Of a DNA stretch of 64,000 nucleotides, positions 17,209 through 25,288 are shown piece by piece; the stretch's first letter is position 1, and the number at the start of each line of letters is the position of its first letter. The DNA comes from CAJXNP01 sp050305935 (GTDB lineage Bacteria > Bacteroidota > Bacteroidia > Cytophagales > Cyclobacteriaceae): contig JBNLGG010000004.1 of the NCBI GenBank assembly GCA_050305935.1, positions 1-64,000 on the forward strand, given 5' to 3'. The position numbers and the translations under genes are program-made. Below the pieces are notes generated by a model. That model worked only from the letters and a program-made list of their open reading frames with translations, did no database searches and was not told where the DNA came from.

Positions 17209-18288
17209 CTATAAAACGGTCATTTCTCCACTTATTGGAGTCGATAATTTCTTTTTAATCAGATCGTTATCAGACTCGTTACCCAGTAAAAACATCAGTT
17301 TGGATAGCGCTGCTTCAAAGGTAATGTCTCCCCCCGAAACTACTCCTATATCCTCCAAATATTTACTTGTTTCATATCTTCCGTGCATCACTACTCCCCC
17401 AATTAGCTGCGACACGTTATAAATAATGATACCCGAATCCACAGCTTCTTTTAAACATTTTAAAAACCAGGAATCAGTCGGTGCATTTCCAGATCCGTAA
17501 GACTCAAGTATGACACCTTTTAACCCGGGAGTACCTAATACATGCCTGACATACGCCTCATTAATAGATGGATATATCTTTAATGTATTCACACTGGTGT
17601 CAAATTTATCAGAATAATGCAACTCCTCATCCCGCCTGAAATCCCTTATCACTGCCCGATGATACGTAATGCTTATTCCCGCTTTTGCCATGATAGGATA
17701 ATTCTCACAGCCAAATGCAGCAAACTGTGCACTCCTTTTCTTGAAAGACCTGTTGGCGCGCATCAATTGGTAATCAAAATAGATGCACACTTCCGGTACG
17801 ATCGGTACGTCATTGTCGTATGCTGCTGCTATCTCAAGGGCAGTGACCAGGTTTGCCCTGGCATCTGACCTGATGGCTGATATCGGCAACTGCGCCCCGG
17901 TGAAAATAACCGGCTTGTTCAGTCCCTGAAACATATAACTGATCGCCGAGGCAGTAAATGACATGGTATCTGTACCATGCAGCACCACAAAACCATCATA
18001 ATGATGATAATTTTCGTGAATAATGTAGCCCAGGTTCTTCCAGTCTTTGATCGTCACATTGGACGAGTCAATTGGCTGGGGAAAGGAGATCACCGTAATT
18101 TTTATATCCAACGTCACGAGCGTAGGCACATATTTTAATATCCGGTTAAACTTGAATGCCACCAGCGTCCCCGAATCGTCATGCACCATTCCCAATGTTC
18201 CTCCCATGTATATGATCAGTACATTGGCCCTCGGTTTCTGACTATTGGAATAGTTTATGTCAATGATCCTATACCTATCACTCTTCAT
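17209..18288 (-). CDS. ansA: type I (cytoplasmic) L-asparaginase
   Basis: 359 residues without a signal peptide, as expected for the cytosolic type I enzyme that hydrolyses L-asparagine to aspartate and ammonia. The first catalytic threonine lies in IYMGGTLGMV near residue 30, and the second in VVLHGTDTMSFTASA near residue 100, with the lysine dyad partner in TGAQLPISAIRSDARANL. The C-terminal domain carries the allosteric-type region GVILESYGSGNAPT. The gene overlaps tatD by four bases (ATGA), so the two are translationally coupled from the promoter at 19072-19079. Confidence 0.95.
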   Translation of the reverse strand: MKSDRYRIIDINYSNSQKPRANVLIIYMGGTLGMVHDDSGTLVAFKFNRILKYVPTLVTLDIKITVISFPQPIDSSNVTIKDWKNLGYIIHENYHHYDGFVVLHGTDTMSFTASAISYMFQGLNKPVIFTGAQLPISAIRSDARANLVTALEIAAAYDNDVPIVPEVCIYFDYQLMRANRSFKKRSAQFAAFGCENYPIMAKAGISITYHRAVIRDFRRDEELHYSDKFDTSVNTLKIYPSINEAYVRHVLGTPGLKGVILESYGSGNAPTDSWFLKCLKEAVDSGIIIYNVSQLIGGVVMHGRYETSKYLEDIGVVSGGDITFEAALSKLMFLLGNESDNDLIKKKLSTPISGEMTVL

Positions 18289-19046
18289 TCAAACAGTTTC
18301 AATGCATTTTTCCCCGTAATATTAGCAATATCTGATGCATTAACATTATATACATCGGCTAATTTTTTTGCCACCTGGACGATAAAAGAAGGTTCATTTC
18401 TTTTACCCCGATTTGGTGTTGGAGCCAAATATGGACTATCTGTCTCCAATACCAGGTGATTCAGGTCAACATTTTCAATGATTTGATCCAAACCACTGTT
18501 TTTGAAGGTAATTACACCTCCAATTCCCAGCAGAAAGCCCAAATCAATTATTTTTTTGGCCTGCGCAAAATTGCCGGTAAAGCAATGAAAAATACCACGC
18601 AATGTCCCGTTTTGCTTTTTGCTCACTAAATCAATAGTCAAGTCGATGGATTCCCTGCAATGGATCACAATTGGCAAACGATGCTCCAGGGCTAGATCTA
18701 CCTGGTAATTAAAAGCGAATTCCTGCTCTTTTTGGTAGGTTTTGTCCCAATAAAGATCTGTGCCTATTTCCCCCACAGCTTTAAATGGTCTACTCGTCAG
18801 CCAATCTTCCACTATTTTCAATTCCTCGCGATAGGATTCATTTACCGAACATGGATGCAATCCCATCATAGAAAAACAATAGTCAGGAAACTCTCTTTCG
18901 ACGGCCATCATTGACTCAACAGACCCGCTATCGATATTTGGCATGTATATTCTTTCGATACCAGCCTCTTTGGCGCGGGTGATGGTTTCGTTTAAATCAT
19001 CACTGAAATTATCGGAATAAATATGCGCATGTGTGTCAATAAGCAT
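18285..19046 (-). CDS. tatD: TatD family metal-dependent hydrolase
   Basis: 253 residues. Metal-binding signatures of the TatD amidohydrolase group are complete: DTHAHIYSD at the start, MGLHPCSV near residue 62, GEIGTDLYW near 93, IHCR near 128, FHCFTG near 153 and LETDSPYLAP near 200. Members are magnesium-dependent DNases or related hydrolases; the cellular substrate is not settled. It is the first gene of a two-gene operon with ansA. Confidence 0.93.
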   Translation of the reverse strand: MLIDTHAHIYSDNFSDDLNETITRAKEAGIERIYMPNIDSGSVESMMAVEREFPDYCFSMMGLHPCSVNESYREELKIVEDWLTSRPFKAVGEIGTDLYWDKTYQKEQEFAFNYQVDLALEHRLPIVIHCRESIDLTIDLVSKKQNGTLRGIFHCFTGNFAQAKKIIDLGFLLGIGGVITFKNSGLDQIIENVDLNHLVLETDSPYLAPTPNRGKRNEPSFIVQVAKKLADVYNVNASDIANITGKNALKLFE

Positions 19047-19071
19047 TGTAAAATTTTTGTATTAAGCCTTA

Positions 19072-19079
19072 CAAATTTA
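19072..19079 (-). promoter_or_regulatory. -7 box (TAAATTTG) for tatD-ansA
   Basis: Perfect TAnnTTTG match on the minus strand, 25 bases before the tatD ATG. Confidence 0.6.
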
Positions 19080-19089
19080 AGTGGTTGAT

Positions 19090-19728
19090 TTAATAGGGAA
19101 TCGATTTAAACTGAAATCCCTTCTTTTCAAACCAATCCAGATACAATGGAAGGAGGTATTGCAGGTTGTTTTTTGCTTTGTAATTATCATGAAACAAGGC
19201 AATGGTGCCGCTTTTAGTTTTTGAAGTGATGGCCGCCAATGCATGTTCCTGGTTTAATCTGGTGTCAAAATCATACGAAAGCACATCCCACATAATAATC
19301 CTATAACCCCATTTCTTTAAAACCGAATATTGTTTCCTTGAAATTTTTCCATAGGGTGGCCGGAACAATTTAGATACATTTTCTCCCACATTTGCCTGAT
19401 AGGCTTTCTCAAATTTTTCCACATTTTCAAGGTATTCTTCTTTTGGAGTCTTCCAGCCATCAAGGTGATTAAAAGTATGGTTGCCAATCAGATGTCCTTT
19501 GTCGACGATTCTCCGAGCAATTTCCGGGTATTTTCTAATGTTGTCACCCACACAGAAAAAAGTCCCCTTCGCTTTCACGCGATCCAATTCTCCCAAAATA
19601 TAATCCGTCAATTCAGGTAGTGGGCCATCATCAAAAGTAGGGTAAACAATCTTTTCCTCACTTTTTATATTCCAAACAAAGGACGGGTAAAAAGATTTTA
19701 GCAATAAGGGTGTCTTAAAAAACCTCAC
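19090..19728 (-). CDS. polysaccharide deacetylase family protein
   Basis: 212 residues, starting at GTG 19728, two bases after the stop of the upstream phosphatase gene. The NodB-type domain is complete: TFDDGP with the catalytic and metal aspartates near residue 30, HTFNH as metal-binding histidines near 84, RPPYGK near 120 and LFHDN near 180. Such enzymes remove N-acetyl groups from peptidoglycan, chitin or exopolysaccharide. No clear signal peptide is present, so it may act on a cytoplasmic or membrane-associated sugar, or the N-terminus (LLLKSFYPSFVWN) may associate with the membrane. It ends a five-gene operon. Confidence 0.9.
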   Translation of the reverse strand: MRFFKTPLLLKSFYPSFVWNIKSEEKIVYPTFDDGPLPELTDYILGELDRVKAKGTFFCVGDNIRKYPEIARRIVDKGHLIGNHTFNHLDGWKTPKEEYLENVEKFEKAYQANVGENVSKLFRPPYGKISRKQYSVLKKWGYRIIMWDVLSYDFDTRLNQEHALAAITSKTKSGTIALFHDNYKAKNNLQYLLPLYLDWFEKKGFQFKSIPY

Positions 19729-19730
19729 CT

Positions 19731-20951
19731 TCAGGAATTGTTAACTTTTGTGCAGAATAGAGTAACGTCGTCTTTAAATGGACGACTCCCTTTAAAGGAA
19801 TTCATTTCGCCTATAATCAATTGATTCAATTCATTAAGGTCATGCTGATGGTATTTTTTTATCAGTTCCTTTACCCGCTCTTCCCCAAACTCTTCGTTCT
19901 TTTCATTTGTGATTTCAATCAAACCATCCGTATATGAAAAGAAAAAGAAGGACTTCAAATCTTCGAGAATCCCGACCTCTAAAAATGGCAATTCGTCAAA
20001 CGCTCCAAGAATGGTCGATCCTTTTTCAAGCAGAGAAAATCGTTGTTCTTCGTCAATAAGAATCGGAGGATTATGCCCGGCATTGACATACTTTAGGCGG
20101 GAAGTATCCCTATAATAAATACCAATGAAAAACGTGATAAAATGCTGCCCCTTTGCATTTCGGAGGATTTGATAATTCAGCTCATTGATAATCTCTGTCA
20201 ACTTGGTGGTCTGGCGGATCATCGTTCTGAGTGTCGCCTGAAAATTAGACATCAGCATGGCTGCCGGTATCCCCTTTCCCGACACATCTGCTATACAAAA
20301 AAGAAATGTATCTTCATTGATCTCAATGAAATCATAATAATCGCCACCAATGGAATGATGGGGTTGATAAAAGGCAGCACATTTTAGCTTTTCATTATAA
20401 GGCAGTTCCTTCGGGAAAAGGTATTGTTGCAGATTGCTGGCGATCTCCAGCTCACGCCTGATCATTTCTTGCTCCAACTGTCTTCTGGCAAGCTTTTTAT
20501 TTTCAATCGCTACGATAATAATATTGCTGATCGCCTGCACAAAGTTAGTATTTACTCCCTCCTGTCCATCACCTTCTTTATTACCACCCACAAATACGTA
20601 GGCCAATTTTCGCTCCTTGTGTGCCACTGGGATCACGGCCTCAAATTCACAAAATGGATCTTCATCAGTGCAAGTGATAAAATGGATCTTTTTATGCGCC
20701 AAATACTTTGTATCAAATAACACGTGGCTAAAGTCCATCTTCGTCCCAAAATGCGTCTTGCAGTACCACTGGTCGTCCAGAACGTACAATGCCAGCTTGT
20801 TAATATTTAAATTGGCACGGATGGTAAAATTGTAAATCTTATACAGGGCTTCTTCCGAAAGATTATTGTTGATCGCCTGGGTAATCTCCAAAAGGGCCTG
20901 TAATTCCAGCTCCTTAAAATCATATTTCGCTTTTAGGTTTTCCTCGGTCAT
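19731..20951 (-). CDS. GAF-like sensor with SpoIIE/RsbU-type PP2C phosphatase
   Basis: 406 residues. An N-terminal GAF-like sensing region (about 1-165) is joined through a helical linker (EQEMIRRELEIASNLQQYLF) to a PP2C phosphatase. The metal-binding motifs are seen as GGDYYDF near residue 205, ADVSGKGIPAAML near 225, NAGHNPP near 298 and YTDGLIE near 348. Proteins of this type dephosphorylate anti-sigma-factor antagonists in partner-switching pathways. No STAS or anti-sigma kinase gene is in the window. It overlaps the ABC permease gene by four bases, so its expression is tied to that of an envelope operon. Confidence 0.92.
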   Translation of the reverse strand: MTEENLKAKYDFKELELQALLEITQAINNNLSEEALYKIYNFTIRANLNINKLALYVLDDQWYCKTHFGTKMDFSHVLFDTKYLAHKKIHFITCTDEDPFCEFEAVIPVAHKERKLAYVFVGGNKEGDGQEGVNTNFVQAISNIIIVAIENKKLARRQLEQEMIRRELEIASNLQQYLFPKELPYNEKLKCAAFYQPHHSIGGDYYDFIEINEDTFLFCIADVSGKGIPAAMLMSNFQATLRTMIRQTTKLTEIINELNYQILRNAKGQHFITFFIGIYYRDTSRLKYVNAGHNPPILIDEEQRFSLLEKGSTILGAFDELPFLEVGILEDLKSFFFFSYTDGLIEITNEKNEEFGEERVKELIKKYHQHDLNELNQLIIGEMNSFKGSRPFKDDVTLFCTKVNNS

Positions 20952-22162
20952 TTTACGTTCGTTAATTTATCCTGCGCCCCTGAAGCTTTTTGTAGCCCAA
21001 TCCCAAGCAAATTAAAGGAAAGTACCATAATTATAATGGCCATTCCGGGAAATAATATCAAATGCCAGCTATTTTTCGTACCCAGCACCTGGTACCCTTC
21101 ATACACCATATTTCCCCAGGATGGTGCGGGCGGCTGGACACTCAAACCTAAAAAACTCAAGCCCGCTTCCAGCAATATTGCCACAGCATAATTGGCTGTC
21201 GCTACGACTATTAATGTGTTGTAGATATTTGGCACAATATGTTTAAAAACGATACTAAAATCCCTCAACCCATAAGCTCGCGCAGCCTCCACAAATTGCA
21301 TTTCCCTGATAGAAATCACTTGTCCCCTGATCACTCGCGCAGCCTCCACCCAGGTAGTAAACCCCACCGCCACAAATGTTACCCATAGGCCTTTGCTGTT
21401 CATCACCATACTTATCGCAATTACCAGCATGATGGCCGGTACCGCCCACACGACGCTCATTAGCCACATGGTCATCGTATCTATCAATCCACCAAAATAT
21501 CCCGAAAGGGTCCCTAGTACTAGTCCAATGAACATGCTAAGAAGGACAGATGCAAAGCCTATAAAGACCGATATCCTCGTACCCAACACCAAACGGCTAT
21601 ACAGATCCCGGCCAAAACGGTCGGTGCCGAGAATGAATGTTCTTTTGTCCAGGGAATTGGTCTTAAATAAGTCCTCCAACTCAGGATATGAGATGCGCAC
21701 CTCCTTTTCTTCAGCATCAAAAAAAACAATCCACTCCCCCTCTGTTTTATAAAATGAATGTGTGGTGGTGTCTATGGCTTCCATGGAAACGGGAAAGACA
21801 ACATCAATCAGATTGTATGTTTTATAGTAGTTTTCCTTACCAACCACTTTTACGGTCAGTTCCAGTTGACTTATCTCGTAGCTTTCTATTGGTACGACAT
21901 TGAAATCACTCTCATCACCTGTAAATATTCTACTAAGCCATGATTTCGGAGGATTGGGATAATTTTTTCTAATCTTCAGTACATCCACAGAATACCCGGG
22001 AGTCCTTTTGCCGATCTCCACCAGCCCGTCATTGGCATGCGGGGTTTTGTCGACGCAGATCAGATGTCCCAAAACAGATACCAGTACACTCAATAGAATG
22101 ATAGATGCGCTAAGCCTCACCGACCAGCTTCGAAAAAACACACTGTTTGGTTTAATCCGCAT
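20948..22162 (-). CDS. ABC transporter permease, DppC/OppC family, with a large periplasmic insert
   Basis: 404 residues. The first membrane helix (residues 12-34) is followed by about 150 extracytoplasmic residues, then GTDRFGRDLYSRLVLGTRIS, which begins the usual DppC core, and five further helices. The EAA loop that docks on the ATPase is VEAARAYGLRDFSIVFKHIVP near residue 290. Typical DppC proteins are about 300 residues, so the extra length lies in the first periplasmic loop. No partner permease, binding protein or ATPase is adjacent. It probably imports or exports peptides with subunits encoded elsewhere. Confidence 0.9.
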   Translation of the reverse strand: MRIKPNSVFFRSWSVRLSASIILLSVLVSVLGHLICVDKTPHANDGLVEIGKRTPGYSVDVLKIRKNYPNPPKSWLSRIFTGDESDFNVVPIESYEISQLELTVKVVGKENYYKTYNLIDVVFPVSMEAIDTTTHSFYKTEGEWIVFFDAEEKEVRISYPELEDLFKTNSLDKRTFILGTDRFGRDLYSRLVLGTRISVFIGFASVLLSMFIGLVLGTLSGYFGGLIDTMTMWLMSVVWAVPAIMLVIAISMVMNSKGLWVTFVAVGFTTWVEAARVIRGQVISIREMQFVEAARAYGLRDFSIVFKHIVPNIYNTLIVVATANYAVAILLEAGLSFLGLSVQPPAPSWGNMVYEGYQVLGTKNSWHLILFPGMAIIIMVLSFNLLGIGLQKASGAQDKLTNVK

Positions 22163-22406
22163 TGTGAGCCAAGAGACCTTTTTTTGAGGCCAGATATAAG
22201 TATTCTTTGAATTTTTCCCTGATATTCGCCTTTCCCGCCTCCACCTCCTCGCTATGGTTTTTGAGGCACTTTATCCATTCTTTTTTGTACAATAGTTCAA
22301 GAGTCTCTACAAGAAGTGAATCCTTCAGGTCGAGTTCACCTTTCAGAAAGTCAAAATCTTGTACAAAATACAGTTCATCCAATACGTCGAATTCCAGATC
22401 AGTCAT
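22152..22406 (-). CDS. small acidic protein, family unknown
   Basis: 84 residues, rich in Leu, Glu and Asp (MTDLEFDVLDELYFVQDFDF). It is probably helical and cytosolic, with no membrane segment or signal. It overlaps the glycosyltransferase gene by four bases and the ABC permease gene by eleven, so it is very likely a real, translated member of the operon. The winged-helix-like pattern LLVETLELLYKKEWIKCL could suit a small helical adaptor; I cannot name a function. Confidence 0.75.
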   Translation of the reverse strand: MTDLEFDVLDELYFVQDFDFLKGELDLKDSLLVETLELLYKKEWIKCLKNHSEEVEAGKANIREKFKEYLYLASKKGLLAHNAD

Positions 22407-23536
22407 TTTTTGTTTCTATACGTTCGGTCTTTCCAAGTATACACCCCAAAGTTAGCAGCTATTCCAAAAAATACTGCATAGAATGGATAAATCAGGGAAG
22501 CCGCCAAATAGTGGACCATCGTAGCTTTTCTGATCATAAATGACATCACCTTTTGTATGAATAAATATTCGCCACATGCTTTTACCAATATTGCTAATGT
22601 AACTGTTAAAGCAGCCATTTTTCCGGTGAAGCCGTAGGCATAAAATATCAAGGTAGCCAGGTGGAATATAAATATGAAAACCGGCACCAATCTATGAATT
22701 ATCCCTCCCGTCAGCTTCCATTTGGATGCCCACCTGATGCGTTGATTTACAAAGTTTTTAAAGCTTTTTTCGTGATGCGTAAGTACTAAAGCGCCTCTGT
22801 TTTTTAAGAATGAAACGCTCACCGGATTTCTATTAAATATTTTGTGCATAAGGAAGACGTCGTCTCCCGAGGCTACCGATTCATTGTCAGTGTAGCCACC
22901 TACAGCTTGAAATGCTTCTTTTGAAAATCCCAAATTCGCAGCATTGCACATAATCGGCTTTTTATAAAATAAAGCAGAAGCTCCCGCGCCAATCAAGCTG
23001 GCAAATTCTATGCTTAATACCGTATTGAGAAATGATTGATCATTTTGAAAAGCCACCGGGCCGAAAATAAAGTCTACTCCCCTTTTCTTGATTAGATGTG
23101 CATAGGAGGAAATCCAGCTTTTAGGAAGGCTGCAGTCACCATCGGTAATTAAAACCCAACTCCCTTTGGCAGCGCTTACCCCAAGCCTGATAGCCGTTTT
23201 TTTTGGCGAATTTATAGAATCCGGAAGATGGAACAAGGAAATATTCAGACTGGATGAAGACCTGTATTCCTCAATTATCTCGCAGGTCTTATCGGTAGAA
23301 TGATCGTTATAAATAAATACTTCAAATTGATTTGACGGATAATTCTGGCTTTCTAAGTCCCGTAAGAGCTGTCCAATATTCTCCTCCTCATTCCTTACCG
23401 TAATAATAATCGTAAAATAAAAGGATTCCTCCCTGGCTACAGTCCCTTCAACCGGGATAGACTTCCACCCTCTGGCTAAGAGAAGGTTAAACAGCAAGTA
23501 AAATGCGAGCAAGATTAAATAGCCAACCAGAAACAT
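22403..23536 (-). CDS. membrane glycosyltransferase, family 2
   Basis: 377 residues from the ATG at 23536; a GTG at 23545 would add three. One N-terminal membrane helix precedes a GT-A domain with TVRNEEENI near residue 52, the DxD-like DGDCSLP near 137, GDDVFLM near 226 and QRIRWASKW near 268. The QxxRW motif is typical of processive GT2 enzymes such as cellulose, chitin and hyaluronan synthases. Three helices follow at the C-terminus. It begins the operon that also encodes a polysaccharide deacetylase, so an envelope polysaccharide is a sensible product. The polymer is not identified. Confidence 0.9.
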   Translation of the reverse strand: MFLVGYLILLAFYLLFNLLLARGWKSIPVEGTVAREESFYFTIIITVRNEEENIGQLLRDLESQNYPSNQFEVFIYNDHSTDKTCEIIEEYRSSSSLNISLFHLPDSINSPKKTAIRLGVSAAKGSWVLITDGDCSLPKSWISSYAHLIKKRGVDFIFGPVAFQNDQSFLNTVLSIEFASLIGAGASALFYKKPIMCNAANLGFSKEAFQAVGGYTDNESVASGDDVFLMHKIFNRNPVSVSFLKNRGALVLTHHEKSFKNFVNQRIRWASKWKLTGGIIHRLVPVFIFIFHLATLIFYAYGFTGKMAALTVTLAILVKACGEYLFIQKVMSFMIRKATMVHYLAASLIYPFYAVFFGIAANFGVYTWKDRTYRNKK

Positions 23537-23598
23537 ATTAACCACTTCAGTGCCTGAATTAAATAATTATCCTCCTTATTATTGCAATAAAAAACGAA

Positions 23599-24165
23599 TT
23601 GGCGAAAACCGTTGCCCATAAGGAAAACATAATTCTAGGGATGGACCCGGGCACTAGTGTCATGGGATATGGGGTGATCCTGACGAAAGGTCCCGAAATA
23701 AAGATCCTCCAATTCGGCGTCATCCACCTCAGTAAATTTTCCACCCACGAGCTAAAGCTTAAGAAAATTTTTGAGCGGATCGTGACGCTAATCGAAGATT
23801 TTGAGCCCGACGAAGTAGCAATTGAAGCCCCGTTTTATGGTAAAAATGTGCAATCCATGTTGAAGCTTGGACGGGCACAGGGAGTCGCCATGGCAGCAGC
23901 CCTGTCCCGTGAAATTCCCATTACCGAGTATGCCCCCAAAAAGGTGAAACAATCCGTCACAGGAAATGGCAATGCCTCAAAGGAACAGGTAGCCAGCATG
24001 CTGCAATCCATGCTCAAGTTTAAAGACGCCCCTAAATTATTTGACGCGACAGATGCGCTCGCCGTAGCAGTTTGCCACCACTTTAATAAAAACGCCACCA
24101 TTTCCTCTCACAAAAGCTGGAAGGGTTTTATCAGTGAAAATCCGGGAAGGGTGTCTGGAAAATAG
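23599..24165 (+). CDS. ruvC: Holliday junction resolvase RuvC
   Basis: 188 residues. The enzyme cuts four-way DNA junctions during recombination, guided by RuvAB. Catalytic acidic residues are visible in ILGMDPGTSVMGYG (first Asp), VAIEAPFYGKNVQS (Glu) and FDATDALAVAVCHH (final Asp pair). The start is TTG at 23599 (MAKTVAHKENI); the first ATG, at 23641, lies inside the catalytic motif and can be excluded. The gene is divergent from the glycosyltransferase operon, with about 60 bases between. ruvA and ruvB are not in the window. Confidence 0.95.
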   Translation: MAKTVAHKENIILGMDPGTSVMGYGVILTKGPEIKILQFGVIHLSKFSTHELKLKKIFERIVTLIEDFEPDEVAIEAPFYGKNVQSMLKLGRAQGVAMAAALSREIPITEYAPKKVKQSVTGNGNASKEQVASMLQSMLKFKDAPKLFDATDALAVAVCHHFNKNATISSHKSWKGFISENPGRVSGK

Positions 24166-24167
24166 GC

Positions 24168-24569
24168 TTACAATTTTTGAAAAGCCTCATTAATGTCTTT
24201 AGCGATCGCAGCTAATTCTTCCTTTTCCAGTTTAAGCTTGGGATTAGAAAAACTAAAATCAGCCATTTTGTTTAAAGGAATAAGGTGAATATGGGTATGA
24301 GGCACCTCCAGGCCAACCACCGCAGTCCCAATTCGCACACACGGAACAACGCCTTTAATGGCAAGGGCTACTTTCTTGGCAAACTGCTGTAGGGACAAAT
24401 AGGTATCATCGTCTAAATCAAACAGATAATCAACCTCTTTTTTTGGAACAACAAGTGTATGTCCCTTTGACACGGGATTAATGTCCAAAAATGCTATGTT
24501 GCTATCGTCTTCCGCTACGATGTAGGCAGGAATTTCCCTGGAAATGATTTTAGTGAAGATACTGGCCAT
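24168..24569 (-). CDS. HIT family nucleotide hydrolase
   Basis: 133 residues. The HIT signature HTHIHLIPL near residue 95 supplies the catalytic histidine triad, and DINPVSKGHTLVVPK near residue 28 is the usual N-terminal pattern of HinT-like enzymes that cleave AMP-lysine or AMP-amine bonds. It is two bases downstream of greA on the same strand and is probably co-transcribed with it, a common pairing in Bacteroidota. It converges with ruvC. Confidence 0.94.
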   Translation of the reverse strand: MASIFTKIISREIPAYIVAEDDSNIAFLDINPVSKGHTLVVPKKEVDYLFDLDDDTYLSLQQFAKKVALAIKGVVPCVRIGTAVVGLEVPHTHIHLIPLNKMADFSFSNPKLKLEKEELAAIAKDINEAFQKL

Positions 24570-24571
24570 GA

Positions 24572-25045
24572 TTACAAGCCTATTTCAAGTACTTCAAATT
24601 GAATTTCACCTGCGGGTGCAGTCACATTAGCAACTTCACCTACTTTTTTACCAAGAAGACCCTGGCCAATCGGTGACTGAACGGAAATTTTTCCGGTTTT
24701 TAAATCCGCTTCCTCTTCTGAAACAAGAGTATATTTCACGGTGGCGCCATTTTTCACATTCTTTATTTTAACCGTGGAAAGAATGGATACTTTCGAAGTA
24801 TCTACCTGATCTTCCTTGATGACACGGGCATTCCCTACCAATGTCTCGAGTTTGGAAATTTTCAACTCCAATAATCCCTGCGCATCTTTTGCAGCATCGT
24901 ACTCTGCGTTTTCGCTCAGATCACCTTTATCTCGGGCTTCCGCAATCTGTCGGGCTATATCCTGTCGGCCTTTCGATTTCAGCTCGCGTAATTCATCCTT
25001 TAATCTTTGTAATCCTTCTTCGGTATAATATGAAACCTGACTCAT
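24572..25045 (-). CDS. greA: transcript cleavage factor GreA
   Basis: 157 residues, the standard length. An N-terminal coiled coil (EEGLQRLKDELRELKSKGR, with tip residues in RDKGDLSENAEYDAAKD) enters the RNA polymerase secondary channel and stimulates cleavage of backtracked transcripts. The C-terminal domain has SPIGQGLLGKKVGEV. It is the first gene of a two-gene unit with the HIT protein. Its 243-base upstream region holds no other gene; a minus-strand AAATTTTG near 25104-25111 is one mismatch from a -7 box. Confidence 0.97.
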   Translation of the reverse strand: MSQVSYYTEEGLQRLKDELRELKSKGRQDIARQIAEARDKGDLSENAEYDAAKDAQGLLELKISKLETLVGNARVIKEDQVDTSKVSILSTVKIKNVKNGATVKYTLVSEEEADLKTGKISVQSPIGQGLLGKKVGEVANVTAPAGEIQFEVLEIGL

Positions 25046-25288
25046 AAATTTAATTTTAACATAAACAAAAAGAACGGCCTTTGTTCAAAACCGTTTCACT
25101 CGCAAAATTTTTAATTGTATAATCCTTAGAAAAGACAATTCCTACCGACCAATCATGGATAAAAACGCGCAGGTCAATAGGAAACGATTAACAAAGTTAC
25201 CTTATTCTGGATTATTTCAAAAATTATCTTTTGTAAATTCCGCCCGAGTTTGTAGCATTGAAAAGACCAAAGAGCCAAGATATTTCCT

